Below are positions 1 through 10,180 of a DNA stretch of 64,000 nt, one piece after another. Source of the DNA: Alphaproteobacteria bacterium (GTDB lineage Bacteria > Pseudomonadota > Alphaproteobacteria > Caulobacterales > Hyphomonadaceae). A program made the translations under genes and the position numbers. The notes beneath the pieces were generated by a model that was not told the origin of the DNA, searched no databases, and worked only from the letters and a program-made list of their open reading frames with translations. The stretch is from the NCBI GenBank assembly GCA_018222605.1, contig JAAEZZ010000012.1:1-64000 (forward strand). Reading direction: 5' to 3'. Within the stretch, counting starts at the first letter, position 1. Each line of letters begins with the position of its first letter.

Positions 1-229
1 GTTTGCTGTATGTTCGCTCAGAAGACCCGGGACCTTGGGGTATGTTGAGCATATCTCGCCAAAGCTCCTGACCGGCGCGGCGGGCGGTAACGCTCCATTC
101 CGTAGCCTTATTTTATTCCAGGCGGAGCGCCACGGCGCCCGCCGCGCACGGCTCTTGTGAAAGGGCAAGGAAGTATCGGGATACCCGGATGGTTGCCGCC
201 AGTCCGGCTATTTGCGCAGGAGGCAACAT
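1..229. repeat. Left copy of a long inverted duplication
   Basis: Positions 1-166 match, almost base for base, the reverse complement of 4603-4768. Only a few substitutions are seen, mainly around 108-120. Weaker similarity continues to about 229 (matching down to about 4541). The copy is cut by the window edge, so it may extend further left, as the right copy does. It holds no convincing gene. The two copies face each other across the ydcH-ruvCAB-fasciclin segment. Confidence 0.85.
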
Positions 230-246
230 GCAACAGACAGAACGAC

Positions 247-585
247 CTAGCCCGCCTTTGGAAGGTCGCCTTCCCTGCTGCGCGCAGTCACGCCCATGAT
301 GCCATTGGCGCGGCGGGCCTTGACGCATTCGAAGCTGCCCGCGCGGAAGGCGCGGCAGGCTTCGGGTCGGTCTTCATACACTTGGCAGGCTGCCTTCCCG
401 GCGGACAGGTCCAGATGCACGCAGTGCCCGCAGGCAAAGCTGACATAGGTGGTGCCGCCTTCTGTAAAGAGGCTTTCAGGCGGCAGGTTTCGGGAGACGT
501 CCCAGGGCAGCAGTTGCAGATAGCGGGGGTTCCTGCTGAAACAGCAGGCGCCGCAGGACACACAGTCAAACGACGGGTCGGACAT
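247..585 (-). CDS. YkgJ-like cysteine-cluster protein
   Basis: A 112-residue protein with a CVSCGACC-type motif near residues 9-16 and further cysteines near residues 52, 55, 67, 77 and 86. This is the pattern of the YkgJ/FliB-like zinc- or iron-chelating family. The motif YEDRPEACRAF in the middle is also typical, since many members carry a YxxRPxxCR segment. Its cellular role is not known; members are predicted metal-binding cytoplasmic proteins. It stands alone between the left repeat and a DUF465 gene. Assignment to the family is confident, function is not. Confidence 0.8.
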   Translation of the reverse strand: MSDPSFDCVSCGACCFSRNPRYLQLLPWDVSRNLPPESLFTEGGTTYVSFACGHCVHLDLSAGKAACQVYEDRPEACRAFRAGSFECVKARRANGIMGVTARSREGDLPKAG

Positions 586-696
586 GGGTAGACGGGCCAG
601 GCTCCACCGCCCGTTTGTGGCTCTCTCAGCGGTCGGCGGCAGCGCGATTTACGCCAGAGCCTGACGGCACGCAAGCGCGATCTTTCGGGCCTGCCG

Positions 697-933
697 TCAG
701 GCCACCAGGCGCGTGCAGATCTTTTGCTTCAGATACGTCTTGCGCCGCCGCAGATCGCTGTGATGCGTATTGGAAATGGGGTCAATGCTCGTCTCGAACA
801 ACTGAAGCGCCGCATTGATGGAATCATACTCTCTCGCCAGACGAACAAAATCCGGGTCAACCGATTCCAGTTCCAGAATCCGCTCAAAGGCCTCGGGAAA
901 CTCCCCGATCAACTCTTGAAAAGACGGTGGCAT
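697..933 (-). CDS. YdcH/DUF465 family protein
   Basis: A 78-residue helical protein containing the DUF465 signature: a conserved FPE segment near the N-terminus (ELIGEFPEAF), a central LAREYDSIN segment, and a basic C-terminal helix (LRRRKTYLKQKI). DUF465 proteins are short coiled-coil-like proteins of unknown function, common in alphaproteobacteria. The ATG at 933 is chosen because a strong GGGAGGAG ribosome binding site sits just before it; an upstream TTG in frame lies inside that site. A second member lies at 1175-1417, so the locus has two paralogues. Confidence 0.85.
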   Translation of the reverse strand: MPPSFQELIGEFPEAFERILELESVDPDFVRLAREYDSINAALQLFETSIDPISNTHHSDLRRRKTYLKQKICTRLVA

Positions 934-1023
934 TGAAGCTCCTCCCAACGCGGAACACTACTCCATTGAAGAAGAATGCCGCGCCGGAAAGAAATTCACA
1001 TGCGTAGAACTACGTAGGCAGGC

Positions 1024-1152
1024 TTATTTTTCGCCCGCCGACTTACGCGATTGCTTTATCAGCCAGAGCGTAATCCCCAGCGAGATCGCCACAAGCGATG
1101 CAAACCCAACAAGGGCCCCGATGGCCAGCGGATCGACTGTCAGATTACCCAT
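1024..1152 (-). CDS. Small single-pass membrane protein
   Basis: A 42-residue open frame between the two DUF465 genes. It starts MGNLTVDPLAIGALVG, has one hydrophobic segment of about 22 residues (residues 9-32) and ends in a basic tail with several lysines and an arginine. GAGGGGC lies just upstream of the ATG and could serve as a ribosome binding site. Composition and position fit a real small membrane protein, but no family is recognised. It may be co-transcribed with the neighbouring DUF465 genes, which share its strand. Confidence 0.55.
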   Translation of the reverse strand: MGNLTVDPLAIGALVGFASLVAISLGITLWLIKQSRKSAGEK

Positions 1153-1174
1153 AATGTGCCCCTCCTTGGTGGCG

Positions 1175-1417
1175 TCACACCGGTTGCTTCAACATGGCGT
1201 ACAGCTCATCCTTCAAGGTCATGCGCTGGCGCCGCAACTGGTTCTGGAAAGCATCGCTGGCCGGTTCGACATCCGTCTCGATCCGGTGGATCTGGCGGTT
1301 AATGTCGTAATATTGCTGGGCCAAGCGGGCAAAATGCGTGTCGGCTTCTTTCAACTCGTGAATACGGTCGGCCATCTCCGGAAACTCCTCTACCAGGTCG
1401 TGGGGTGTATGGGACAT
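1175..1417 (-). CDS. YdcH/DUF465 family protein, second copy
   Basis: An 80-residue protein with the same layout as its neighbour at 697-933: HDLVEEFPEMADRIHELK at the N-terminus, a central LAQQYYDINRQI segment, and a basic helix with LRRQRMTLKDEL near the end. The start at 1417 is preceded by GGGAGG, a good ribosome binding site, whereas the longer frame upstream has none. The two copies differ clearly in sequence, so the duplication is old. The function of the family is unknown. Confidence 0.85.
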   Translation of the reverse strand: MSHTPHDLVEEFPEMADRIHELKEADTHFARLAQQYYDINRQIHRIETDVEPASDAFQNQLRRQRMTLKDELYAMLKQPV

Positions 1418-1522
1418 GGACTTTGCCTCCCGATTGATGCTGTTCGGCAGCATCAGGGCATGACACATGCAATTTGGAAATCGTGGAAACTACCTAAGGC
1501 ATGGATACGCCCGGGAAGACAG

Positions 1523-2557
1523 CTATTTCTCGCCGAAAAGACCGCCCTGCTGCTCACTCGCTGCAGGCCCTGGCAGGCCGAGACGCTCATAAGCCAGAGG
1601 CGCAGCCATCCGCCCACGCGGCGTGCGCGCAACATAGCCCTTCTGCATCAGATAAGGCTCAATCACGTCTTCCACCGCATCGCGCGCTTCTGATAGCGCG
1701 GCGGCCAGCGTCTCCACGCCCACAGGGCCACCCGCATAGGTCTTCACCAGTGCGTGCAGATAGCGTCGGTCCAGCGCGTCGAGCCCATCGGCATCGATCT
1801 CGAGCCGCTTCAGCGCGCTTGCCGCGGCCTGCTGTGTAATCGCGCCGCCATCGGCCTCGGCAAAGTCCCGGACACGGCGCAACAGGCGCAGCGCGATCCG
1901 CGGTGTGCCGCGCGCTCGGCCGGCAATCTCTACGGCGCCATCCTCCGTGATCGGAGCCTTCAACTTGCGGGCCGCTGCCATAACGATCCGTCCCAGCTCT
2001 TCCGGCTCATAGAATTCAAGACGCATCGGAATGCCGAACCGGTCGCGCAGCGGCGTGGCGAGCAGGCCCGCCCGTGTCGTCGCGCCAACCAGCGTGAAGG
2101 GCGAGAGGTCCAGCCGCACAGACCGCGCCGAGGGCCCCTCCCCGATCACGATATCGAGGGCATAATCCTCCATCGCGGGATAGAGGATCTCCTCCACGAC
2201 GGGCGGCAGGCGGTGGATCTCGTCAATGAACAGCACATCATTGGGCTCAAGATTGGTCAGGATCGCAGCGAGGTCCCCGGCCTTGGCGATCACCGGTCCG
2301 GAGGTTGCGCGAAAGCCGACGCCCATTTCCTTTGCCAGGATCTGCGCCAGTGTGGTCTTGCCCAGTCCCGGTGGGCCGAACAGCAGCACATGGTCCAGCG
2401 CCTCTTCGCGCTTTTTCGCTGCCTCGACATAGACACGCAGATTGGCCTTCGCCTTGCGTTGGCCGATATAATCGTCAAAGGCCTGCGGCCGGAGCGCACG
2501 GTCCAGCGCGTCACCGCCCTGCGCATTCGGATCAGAAAGCGTGCCCTCACGGCTCAT
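1523..2557 (-). CDS. ruvB: Holliday junction DNA helicase RuvB
   Basis: A 344-residue AAA+ motor, the usual RuvB length. It drives branch migration of Holliday junctions together with RuvA. Visible motifs are Walker [10 protein letters not shown] at residues 61-69, Walker B FIDEIHRL near 110, sensor GATTRAGLL near 155, and the C-terminal winged-helix region ending in TPRGR. Its ATG overlaps the RuvA stop by four bases, which points to translational coupling in a ruvC-ruvA-ruvB operon. No unusual features. Confidence 0.98.
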   Translation of the reverse strand: MSREGTLSDPNAQGGDALDRALRPQAFDDYIGQRKAKANLRVYVEAAKKREEALDHVLLFGPPGLGKTTLAQILAKEMGVGFRATSGPVIAKAGDLAAILTNLEPNDVLFIDEIHRLPPVVEEILYPAMEDYALDIVIGEGPSARSVRLDLSPFTLVGATTRAGLLATPLRDRFGIPMRLEFYEPEELGRIVMAAARKLKAPITEDGAVEIAGRARGTPRIALRLLRRVRDFAEADGGAITQQAAASALKRLEIDADGLDALDRRYLHALVKTYAGGPVGVETLAAALSEARDAVEDVIEPYLMQKGYVARTPRGRMAAPLAYERLGLPGPAASEQQGGLFGEK

Positions 2558-3177
2558 TTCGCCAGCTCCTTGAGGGCCGCCTTGATCAGGGCGCTTACAT
2601 CCTCATCGCCAAGATCCTTGGCCACACCCGCAACCGCGCGGGCTGCCTCGCTTTGCGCATAGCCGAGATTGACGAGTGCAGAGATCGCTTCGCTGCGCGC
2701 GCCTGTACTGGCGGCAACCGGCGCGCTGGCCATGCCGGCGACATTCGCCGCCTCGAACTTGCCAAAACGTCCGAGCGGAGGGGGCTTGCCGGCCAGCTCT
2801 CCCGTGATGCGTTCGGCCAGCTTCTTGCCGACGCCTTTTGCGCGGGTCAGCACGGAGGCATCGCTGAGCGCAATCGCGTCCATCAATTCGGCCGGCGTGA
2901 TCGCGTCCAGAATGGCCATCGCCGCCTTGCCGGCCACACCGTGCACATCCTGCAGGCGGACAAACCAAGCGCGCTCTTCATCCGAGCCAAAGCCAAACAG
3001 CGTGATCGAGTTTTCCGTCACCCGCGTCTCGACATGGATGATCGCCTCATCGCCCGCATGTAGCTTCGACAAGAGGCGCGAGCCAGCCAGGCAGACATAG
3101 CCGACGCCATTCACATCTATCAGAACATGGTCCGCACCGAGGGCGGCCACGATGCCGGTCAGTCTGCCAATGATCAT
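2554..3177 (-). CDS. ruvA: Holliday junction DNA helicase subunit RuvA
   Basis: A 207-residue protein that binds four-way DNA junctions as a tetramer and recruits RuvB. It begins [20 protein letters not shown], the typical RuvA OB-fold start. Helix-hairpin-helix segments follow around residues 70-125 ([13 protein letters not shown] and [12 protein letters not shown]), then a flexible linker and the small C-terminal domain that contacts RuvB. Its start overlaps the end of ruvC by four bases, and its end overlaps ruvB by four bases. Confidence 0.98.
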   Translation of the reverse strand: MIIGRLTGIVAALGADHVLIDVNGVGYVCLAGSRLLSKLHAGDEAIIHVETRVTENSITLFGFGSDEERAWFVRLQDVHGVAGKAAMAILDAITPAELMDAIALSDASVLTRAKGVGKKLAERITGELAGKPPPLGRFGKFEAANVAGMASAPVAASTGARSEAISALVNLGYAQSEAARAVAGVAKDLGDEDVSALIKAALKELAK

Positions 3178-3677
3178 GCTGCGCCTCGCTTCAGCTCCAC
3201 CGGTAGATGGTGGGCGGTACAGATGGCGCAGGCAAGGGCATCTGCTGAGTCCGACTTCATCTCCCCGGCCTTTGGCAACAGGCGCTTCACCATGAAGGCG
3301 ATCTGGTCCTTGTCGGCTGTGCCCGTGCCGACAATGGCCAGCTTGATCTTGCGGGGCGCAAATTCCGCGACCTGAATGCCTGCCATGGACAGCGCCGCCA
3401 TGGCTGCGCCCCTTGCCTGGCCGAGCTTCAGCGCGGAGCGCGGGTTCGCATTGACCAGCGTTTCTTCCACACCTGCCGCGTGGGGGCCATAATGCCGGGC
3501 CAGCTCACCCACCGCTTCGAAGATACCGCCCAGCCGATCCGACATGGGAAAGCCGGAATCGACAGAGATGACACCATGCGCGACATGCACAAGGCGCGCG
3601 CCGGTCTGCTCAATCACACCCCAGCCTGTATGGCGCAGGCCGGGGTCAATTCCAAGGATGCGAATCGTCGTGCTCAT
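3174..3677 (-). CDS. ruvC: Crossover junction endodeoxyribonuclease RuvC
   Basis: A Holliday junction resolvase of 167 residues. The first catalytic aspartate lies in ILGIDPGLRHTGWG, the conserved glutamate in GVEETLVNANPRSA, and the final acidic pair in KSDSADALACAICTAHH. The ATG at 3677 is chosen over one 36 bases upstream because it fits the family N-terminus (MSTTIRILGIDPG) and follows GTAAGGCG. It is first in the ruvCAB operon, all overlapping by four bases. Confidence 0.97.
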   Translation of the reverse strand: MSTTIRILGIDPGLRHTGWGVIEQTGARLVHVAHGVISVDSGFPMSDRLGGIFEAVGELARHYGPHAAGVEETLVNANPRSALKLGQARGAAMAALSMAGIQVAEFAPRKIKLAIVGTGTADKDQIAFMVKRLLPKAGEMKSDSADALACAICTAHHLPVELKRGAA

Positions 3678-3756
3678 TCGCCTTACCCTATCAGGGGGAA
3701 GGGTTAATGGCACCTTGCATTTTCTCTATTTGTTCACATGCCCTTGGACGCCCGGC

Positions 3757-4371
3757 CTATTCCGACATGCGGGGCACAATCACCGTATCGACGATATGCA
3801 CCACGCCATTACTGGCTTCGATGTCTGCAGAAGTGACTGTCGAGGTATTCACCATCACCTTGCCGTCTTCTGTTGTGCGTGCAGCCATATCCAGATTGTT
3901 GAGACTGGAGGTCATCCCATTCTCCGCTTCTGGGGGAATGTCAGCGGCCATGATCTTGCCTGGCACGACGTGATATTCGATCACGCGGACCAGCTTGTCC
4001 TTGTTTTCCGGTGCGAGCAGCATTTCCAGCTGCTCCGGCGGCATGTTTGCGAAGGCCTCATTGGTGGGGGCAAATACGGTATAGGGGCCGCCCTCCGCCA
4101 GCTTTTCAGAGACCCCGGCCGCATCCAGCGCCGAGGCGAATGTGGAGAGGTCCGCATTCTGCGCGATGATATCGGTCAGGCTGTTTGCGGCAATGTCATC
4201 CGTCATCTCGCCGGCCATATCATCTGCAGGCGTTTCAACAGCGGATTCGTCGATCACGATGTCGTCTTCATAGGGCCGAACCGGGGATGGGTCAGCGTCT
4301 GGCGCGGAAGGCGAACAGGCCACCAGCGCAAGGGCGGCCGCGGCCGTGGCGGTCATCAGAAAAGGTTTCAT
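3757..4371 (-). CDS. Fasciclin (FAS1) domain lipoprotein
   Basis: A 204-residue exported protein. The N-terminus has a basic start, a hydrophobic stretch and the lipobox LVAC with the cysteine at about residue 19, so it is predicted to be lipid-anchored. A low-complexity acidic linker follows. One FAS1 domain occupies about residues 70-204, with the hallmark segments GPYTVFAPTNEAF (H1 region) and GVVHIVDTVIVP at the C-terminus (H2 region). FAS1 proteins are adhesion-type surface proteins. It is monocistronic, downstream of ruvC's start. Confidence 0.92.
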   Translation of the reverse strand: MKPFLMTATAAAALALVACSPSAPDADPSPVRPYEDDIVIDESAVETPADDMAGEMTDDIAANSLTDIIAQNADLSTFASALDAAGVSEKLAEGGPYTVFAPTNEAFANMPPEQLEMLLAPENKDKLVRVIEYHVVPGKIMAADIPPEAENGMTSSLNNLDMAARTTEDGKVMVNTSTVTSADIEASNGVVHIVDTVIVPRMSE

Positions 4372-4540
4372 GGGACAAGTTCCTCCATCGGGTCTTGCCT
4401 CAGAAACGCCGGGCGGCTGATTTGGTTCACGGGAGGTGACTTCTTGTCCGGTCTTTTGCCCTCACCTCCCACCGCCTTTGGCGTTACCCCCCCCCTCTAG
4501 CTTCCCCCTTGCAGGGGGAGGACAGGTGGGGGTCATGCGG

Positions 4541-4768
4541 TGTTGCCCCCTGCACGAATATCCGGACTGGCGCGAACCATCCGGGTTTCCTGATCTTTCC
4601 AGGCCCTTTCACAAGAGCCGTGCGCGGCGGGCGCCGTGGCGCTCCGCCTGAAATAGATAAAGGCTACGGAATGGAGCGTTACCGCCCGCCGCGCCGGTCA
4701 GGAGCTTTGGCGGGATATGCTCAACATACCCCAAGGTCCCGGGTCTTCTGAGCGAACATACAGCAAAC
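4541..4768. repeat. Right copy of the long inverted duplication
   Basis: The reverse complement of this stretch matches positions 1-229, nearly identically over 4603-4768. It lies between the fasciclin gene and a structured non-coding stretch. Short frames here (for example 4609-4812 on the minus strand) follow the repeat and show no start signals or family resemblance, so I treat them as chance. The high conservation suggests recent duplication, gene conversion, or a conserved RNA or element. Confidence 0.85.
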
Positions 4769-4990
4769 GGAGCATCCGGGCTTTTTACCCGAGAGATCCA
4801 TCCGGGGAGCAAGCTCCCGTACGCCCGACGAGGTGGATGCCCTACCGGCTTTCACCGGCTCACCCTGGCCTGACCTGCCTAGGCACCGGGAAGACCGTTA
4901 CACCTCCCCCCGGCACCATCCTGACCCTGCCCCCACGACCAGAACGGTACCTGATCCGGCCCCCGTGTGAGCAGACCTGAAGTATGGCTT
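4769..4990 (-). other. Gene-less stretch with many hairpins, continuing the repeat
   Basis: Read on the minus strand this region leads straight into the conserved repeat. It has several compact hairpins, including GCCGGTGAAAGCCGGT and GGGAGCTTGCTCCC, and CGGGTAAAAAGCCCG. No coding frame is convincing. The pattern would suit a structured RNA or the rest of a dispersed element of which 1-229 is a truncated view. I compared it by eye with RNase P RNA, tmRNA, 6S RNA and common riboswitch motifs and recognised none. Confidence 0.4.
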
Positions 4991-5079
4991 AGGCGCCTAT
5001 CAGACGGATTGGGTTCGGGGTGGCCAAGTATCCAGAGAGTGATCTCACCCCAAGGCGCATGAGGGTTGTGTTCGCGATG

Positions 5080-5101
5080 GATGCCTGCCTTCGCAGGCAT
5101 C
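5080..5101. repeat. REP-like palindrome
   Basis: A perfect 9-bp inverted repeat, GATGCCTGC and GCAGGCATC, with a 4-base loop. It is one of three short palindromes in this intergenic region, resembling the dispersed palindromic repeats common between alphaproteobacterial genes. Confidence 0.7.
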
Positions 5102-5155
5102 TGCGGGGGGAGAGGGTGGGGCGTTCTCCGCCGAAGTTTGTTCCTGTGGCTCTAG

Positions 5156-5175
5156 ACCCCGGCCTGCGCCGGGGT
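5156..5175. repeat. REP-like palindrome
   Basis: A perfect 8-bp inverted repeat, ACCCCGGC and GCCGGGGT, around a CTGC loop. The sequence is of the kind seen in dispersed intergenic palindromes of alphaproteobacteria. Confidence 0.7.
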
Positions 5176-5203
5176 GAGCGGAAGAGAGGAAAGCTCCTCT
5201 CCC

Positions 5204-5309
5204 TTGTCATCCCGGAATTTGCGTCAGCAAATATCCGGGACCCAGTTCAGACTTGCGCCTCCGCATCTGGGTCCCGGATAAACGCTTGCGCGTTTTCCGG
5301 GATGACAAA
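5204..5309. repeat. Composite palindromic element
   Basis: The outer arms TTGTCATCCCGG and CCGGGATGACAA are perfect 12-bp inverted copies at 5204-5215 and 5298-5309. Nested inside are GGGACCCAG and CTGGGTCCC. The whole makes a symmetric element of about 106 bp, as if two REP-like units had inserted head to head. Confidence 0.75.
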
Positions 5310-5390
5310 GAGCCATACGGAGCATCCCTGTGCTGGTGTTTCCACAGATTGAACGGGGAAGGGGGCTCTGCCGACCGCCGGTTTGCTTGC

Positions 5391-5600
5391 CTAATAATGC
5401 GGCGGGGGACGGTCCACGGGGGCGGCCTGGCCGGCGGACTGTTCGGCGTCCGCGACACGCTCGGCAAGGCGCTCGACGCGGCGCTCCAGCCGCTCGATCA
5501 GCTTCCATTGTGCCATGATGGCCGCGTTCAGATCCTCAATCGTCTGGTCCTGATGGACCACACGCATTTCAAGCTCGTCGAGGCGGGATGTGTGCGACAT
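5391..5600 (-). CDS. slyX: SlyX family protein
   Basis: A 69-residue coiled-coil protein. The central segment HQDQTIEDLNAAIMAQWKLI and the C-terminal PPPHY are the hallmarks of SlyX. It is one long helix with heptad pattern and a proline-rich tail. SlyX function is not established. The start at 5600 (MSHTSRLDELE) fits the family length best; an ATG 12 bases upstream is also possible and neither has a clear ribosome binding site. It lies between palindromic repeats and an accessory cassette. Confidence 0.85.
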   Translation of the reverse strand: MSHTSRLDELEMRVVHQDQTIEDLNAAIMAQWKLIERLERRVERLAERVADAEQSAGQAAPVDRPPPHY

Positions 5601-5760
5601 GGCGGGAGGCATTAGCGGAGTGGGTGGGAGTAGGCAATGCGGAAATGCCGTATCGCCGAAGAGGCGCTCACCGGAGTGGCAGAGCGTACTCTGCGGACAA
5701 AGATCTTTTAGGACATAGATCAGGATTAGCGAGTGAGTTTATCGTCCAACAGTCGCAGAT

Positions 5761-6183
5761 TTAACTGTCTCCATGAATCCTGACATTTTCGATGGAGACA
5801 TGCCATTCGCTCGACTTTTGCATGTGGCGGGCTTGGGAGGTTGAGATACTTTTCGCTTCGCCGTCTTCGTGTCGCCAAATATTGCAGTGCGCATGATTTG
5901 TAGCGATAGGGTCTTTTCCGACCAGCAAATTCTTTTCACGGGGACATGACGCGACAAACTTGACGGCGCCCAAATGCTTTTCATTTGGATATACTTGTTC
6001 AGGTTCAAGCGAGGCTAAGTCCACACTCATACCGCGGTATGGATCGCTTGAGCTTTTGAATGCACCTGACGAAACACGACCATTCTTGATCTGTGATGCG
6101 GGTATGCCACGTATGAGCTCGTCTTCTGCGACGATCTCTGTGTCGTCATAAGGCATTACGTATCCATCAGCATCATGCTGCAA
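5761..6183 (-). CDS. Hypothetical protein, third gene of TIGR04255 cassette
   Basis: About 140 residues, of no recognised family. The body (from YVMPYDDTEIVAEDELIRGI) is hydrophilic, with an internal CPREKN segment and several histidines (TNHAHCNIWRH). The start is uncertain: a TTG at 6183 follows GGAGGGAC at good distance and overlaps the preceding gene by 11 bases; an ATG at 6156 is the alternative. A longer frame upstream is a shadow of the neighbour. The tight overlap suggests that it is made together with the two genes before it. Confidence 0.6.
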   Translation of the reverse strand: MQHDADGYVMPYDDTEIVAEDELIRGIPASQIKNGRVSSGAFKSSSDPYRGMSVDLASLEPEQVYPNEKHLGAVKFVASCPREKNLLVGKDPIATNHAHCNIWRHEDGEAKSISTSQARHMQKSSEWHVSIENVRIHGDS

Positions 6184-6703
6184 CGGTTCGCTGTCCCTCC
6201 GACCGCATCGCTTCCACGATCCATTTAGAAAGCTCGTTAAGATCAATCTGAGGACCCGAGCAGTCAATCGAAATCTCGCGATCCTCATCGAGAACCTCAT
6301 CGACAAAAGACGCCAAACATCGGTCGCTGCCATCCACGAATAACTCGACGAACTTACTGTTGGGTAGATGCCATTCGATTTGCAACGCACCTCCGCTCAC
6401 GGGCACGAAGTAGGGCACGCCCGGGTTCAAAGCTTGTATCGGAGGACGACTATTTTCGAATAGAGCCAGAAGATTAGTGACAATTCGAAGCGCTAGTTCC
6501 GCATTTTCAAACTTCACTGGCGGGCTTCCGTATCCGTCCCAATCGTTGTCCAAGGCGCAAAGAAGGTTCAGCTGGCGGCGCAACTCGTCACTATCACCGC
6601 AAAATGGGTTCTGCGCGATCGGCCGGTACTCACGACCACGTTCACCCATCGTCAAAATTGAATCGCTTGCTTCCTGTCCCTGTAGGATGAATTTATTCGT
6701 CAC
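6173..6703 (-). CDS. Hypothetical protein, second gene of TIGR04255 cassette
   Basis: A 176-residue acidic protein with no recognised domain. It contains NLLCALDNDWDGYGSPPV, a D-x-W-D-G-Y-G segment often seen in small hypothetical proteins of accessory regions. I place the start at the GTG at 6703: CAGGGA sits 8 bases before it, and the GTG overlaps the stop of the TIGR04255 gene by 11 bases. An ATG at 6832 would need a 140-base overlap. Base composition is AT-richer than the flanking chromosome, suggesting acquisition. Confidence 0.65.
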   Translation of the reverse strand: MTNKFILQGQEASDSILTMGERGREYRPIAQNPFCGDSDELRRQLNLLCALDNDWDGYGSPPVKFENAELALRIVTNLLALFENSRPPIQALNPGVPYFVPVSGGALQIEWHLPNSKFVELFVDGSDRCLASFVDEVLDEDREISIDCSGPQIDLNELSKWIVEAMRSEGQRTVAA

Positions 6704-7499
6704 GTTTCTGTTCCCTGAATTTCTTTCGCCCTTTTTCACTAAGGCTATCACTGAACGTTCGGACGATCGCTTCATGCCCTCTGTCAAAAAAGTTGCACAC
6801 GCCATCAATCCCAGGACCGGCGGGCTTGCCACGGAACGTCAAGTTCATCCTTAGCTTTCTAGTCTCCCTGACAGTGTTCTCCTCAGAATCCAAGGAAAAT
6901 ATACTCATCAGGTCCAGCACCAGCCGTCCAACAATGCGCTCATTTTGAAGCATTTGCGAAGTTTGCATAGCAATACCTTCATGCTCCTTAAAGCTTGTAA
7001 AATCGATAAAATTCAAAAGCTCATGTGCCTTGGCGTCATCATCTGGCAGATAGTTGACGTAACTAATGCCTACTTGCTTGAAGTCTCCAATCGTTGACTC
7101 CGTCAGACCTGCAGAACTCAGAAATGCGTCGAAGACAGTCTGGAAGCATTTCTTCAGCTTAGGATACCTAGGGTAGCTTTCTTGCTCCACACGAGACCAA
7201 GAGACTGCCAAGCGACTATCCTGCAACAACACAGTGCGGTCCCTAGCTTCCGACGTCAGCCTAAGACCGATTTTCGGGGCTCCCTGCTTTATCTCGAAAT
7301 GTGCGCCTCCCAAATTCGGCCCGTCACCTTCCAAGCGCGTAGGAATGTAATCTGACTGGTGAATTGAAAAGGGGCCTAACTTCTTTTGGAGAGATTGGCA
7401 AACTTTTACCAGATTGACCAAATCCAGCTGTGGCAGAGGATCGAAATATACCGCCATCTCGACTTTCTCGACAGGCGGCGCGCTGTACTCTTTCAGCAT
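6693..7499 (-). CDS. TIGR04255 family protein
   Basis: A 268-residue protein that begins EYSAPPVEKVEMAVYFDPLP, the PPV-x-E-V opening characteristic of the TIGR04255 family, with the expected length and the conserved C-terminal part. The family is sporadically distributed in bacteria and has no assigned function. It is the first gene of three overlapping, AT-rich genes set between slyX and thiC. The sporadic family and overlapping layout are reminiscent of small defence or toxin-antitoxin cassettes, but that is inference only. Confidence 0.8.
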   Translation of the reverse strand: MLKEYSAPPVEKVEMAVYFDPLPQLDLVNLVKVCQSLQKKLGPFSIHQSDYIPTRLEGDGPNLGGAHFEIKQGAPKIGLRLTSEARDRTVLLQDSRLAVSWSRVEQESYPRYPKLKKCFQTVFDAFLSSAGLTESTIGDFKQVGISYVNYLPDDDAKAHELLNFIDFTSFKEHEGIAMQTSQMLQNERIVGRLVLDLMSIFSLDSEENTVRETRKLRMNLTFRGKPAGPGIDGVCNFFDRGHEAIVRTFSDSLSEKGRKKFREQKRDE

Positions 7500-7602
7500 G
7501 CCATGTCCTTTGCCCCTCCTATTAAGTAGTGCAACCTAAGCTGATTGCAAACGATGCTGCAATGCGACCTTATTACATTGGCGCCTTACCGATGAGGAGT
7601 TT

Positions 7603-9646
<2,044 letters not shown>

Positions 9647-9704
9647 CCCCACCTCTAGCGTGAAACAGGCCGGGTGGGAAGGGATAGTGCCAGAGAGGCC
9701 CGGG

Positions 9705-10133
9705 TTAAGCCGCTTTCCGCTTGTGGTAGGTCAGGGCCATGGCGATGCAGTGGCGGAGTGCGTCTTCGGGCAGGGGCTTGTCCAGTGCGAAGCGGATTTC
9801 GCGATTGCCGACGAGTGTTAGCTCATCCTCGTAATGCCAGCGCCAGTCTTTCAGAAGTGTGGTCTGGCAGTTCACAAAAAGACCGACACTGTCTGGCCGC
9901 TTGGATGACCAAGCGAGCCGGATTGTTGTGCCACTTTTGGACGCAGTTGTGAGATAGGCAGGCTCACCCCATTTCAGTGTTTCTGTGATGCGGCCGACAT
10001 CCGGTAGGCGGGCGGCCGTTTCAAATACCAGCTGTCGCAGGGCGAGCAGAAGTTTGCGCGCTTCAAGCGGATAGGTCTCAAAAACGGCCTGAACGTCAGC
10101 AGGTGCTGGAAGTGTCTCGGTCTTATTGGTCAC
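9705..10133 (-). CDS. DUF1801 domain protein
   Basis: A 142-residue protein with the DUF1801 (YdhG-like) pattern: LLALRQLVFETAARLPDVGRITETLKWGEPAYL in the first half, with the conserved KWGEPAY, then a beta-rich core and the C-terminal helix around ALRHCIAMALTYHKRK. These small soluble proteins are of unknown function. It is a single gene between the TPP riboswitch and a secreted hypothetical protein on the same strand. Confidence 0.85.
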   Translation of the reverse strand: MTNKTETLPAPADVQAVFETYPLEARKLLLALRQLVFETAARLPDVGRITETLKWGEPAYLTTASKSGTTIRLAWSSKRPDSVGLFVNCQTTLLKDWRWHYEDELTLVGNREIRFALDKPLPEDALRHCIAMALTYHKRKAA

Positions 10134-10180
10134 AGCGCCATTCTACGTGGACCCTTGGGGCATGCAATGGGGGCAATGAC

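Noticed and set aside
4609-4812. A 67-residue frame within the inverted repeat
   Set aside because: It follows the repeat, has no start signals, and the matching copy at the left edge gives no equivalent product with conserved ends. It is more likely a chance frame in GC-rich repeat DNA.
4541-4990. RNase P RNA, tmRNA or 6S RNA
   Set aside because: The conserved core sequences of these RNAs were not found on either strand.
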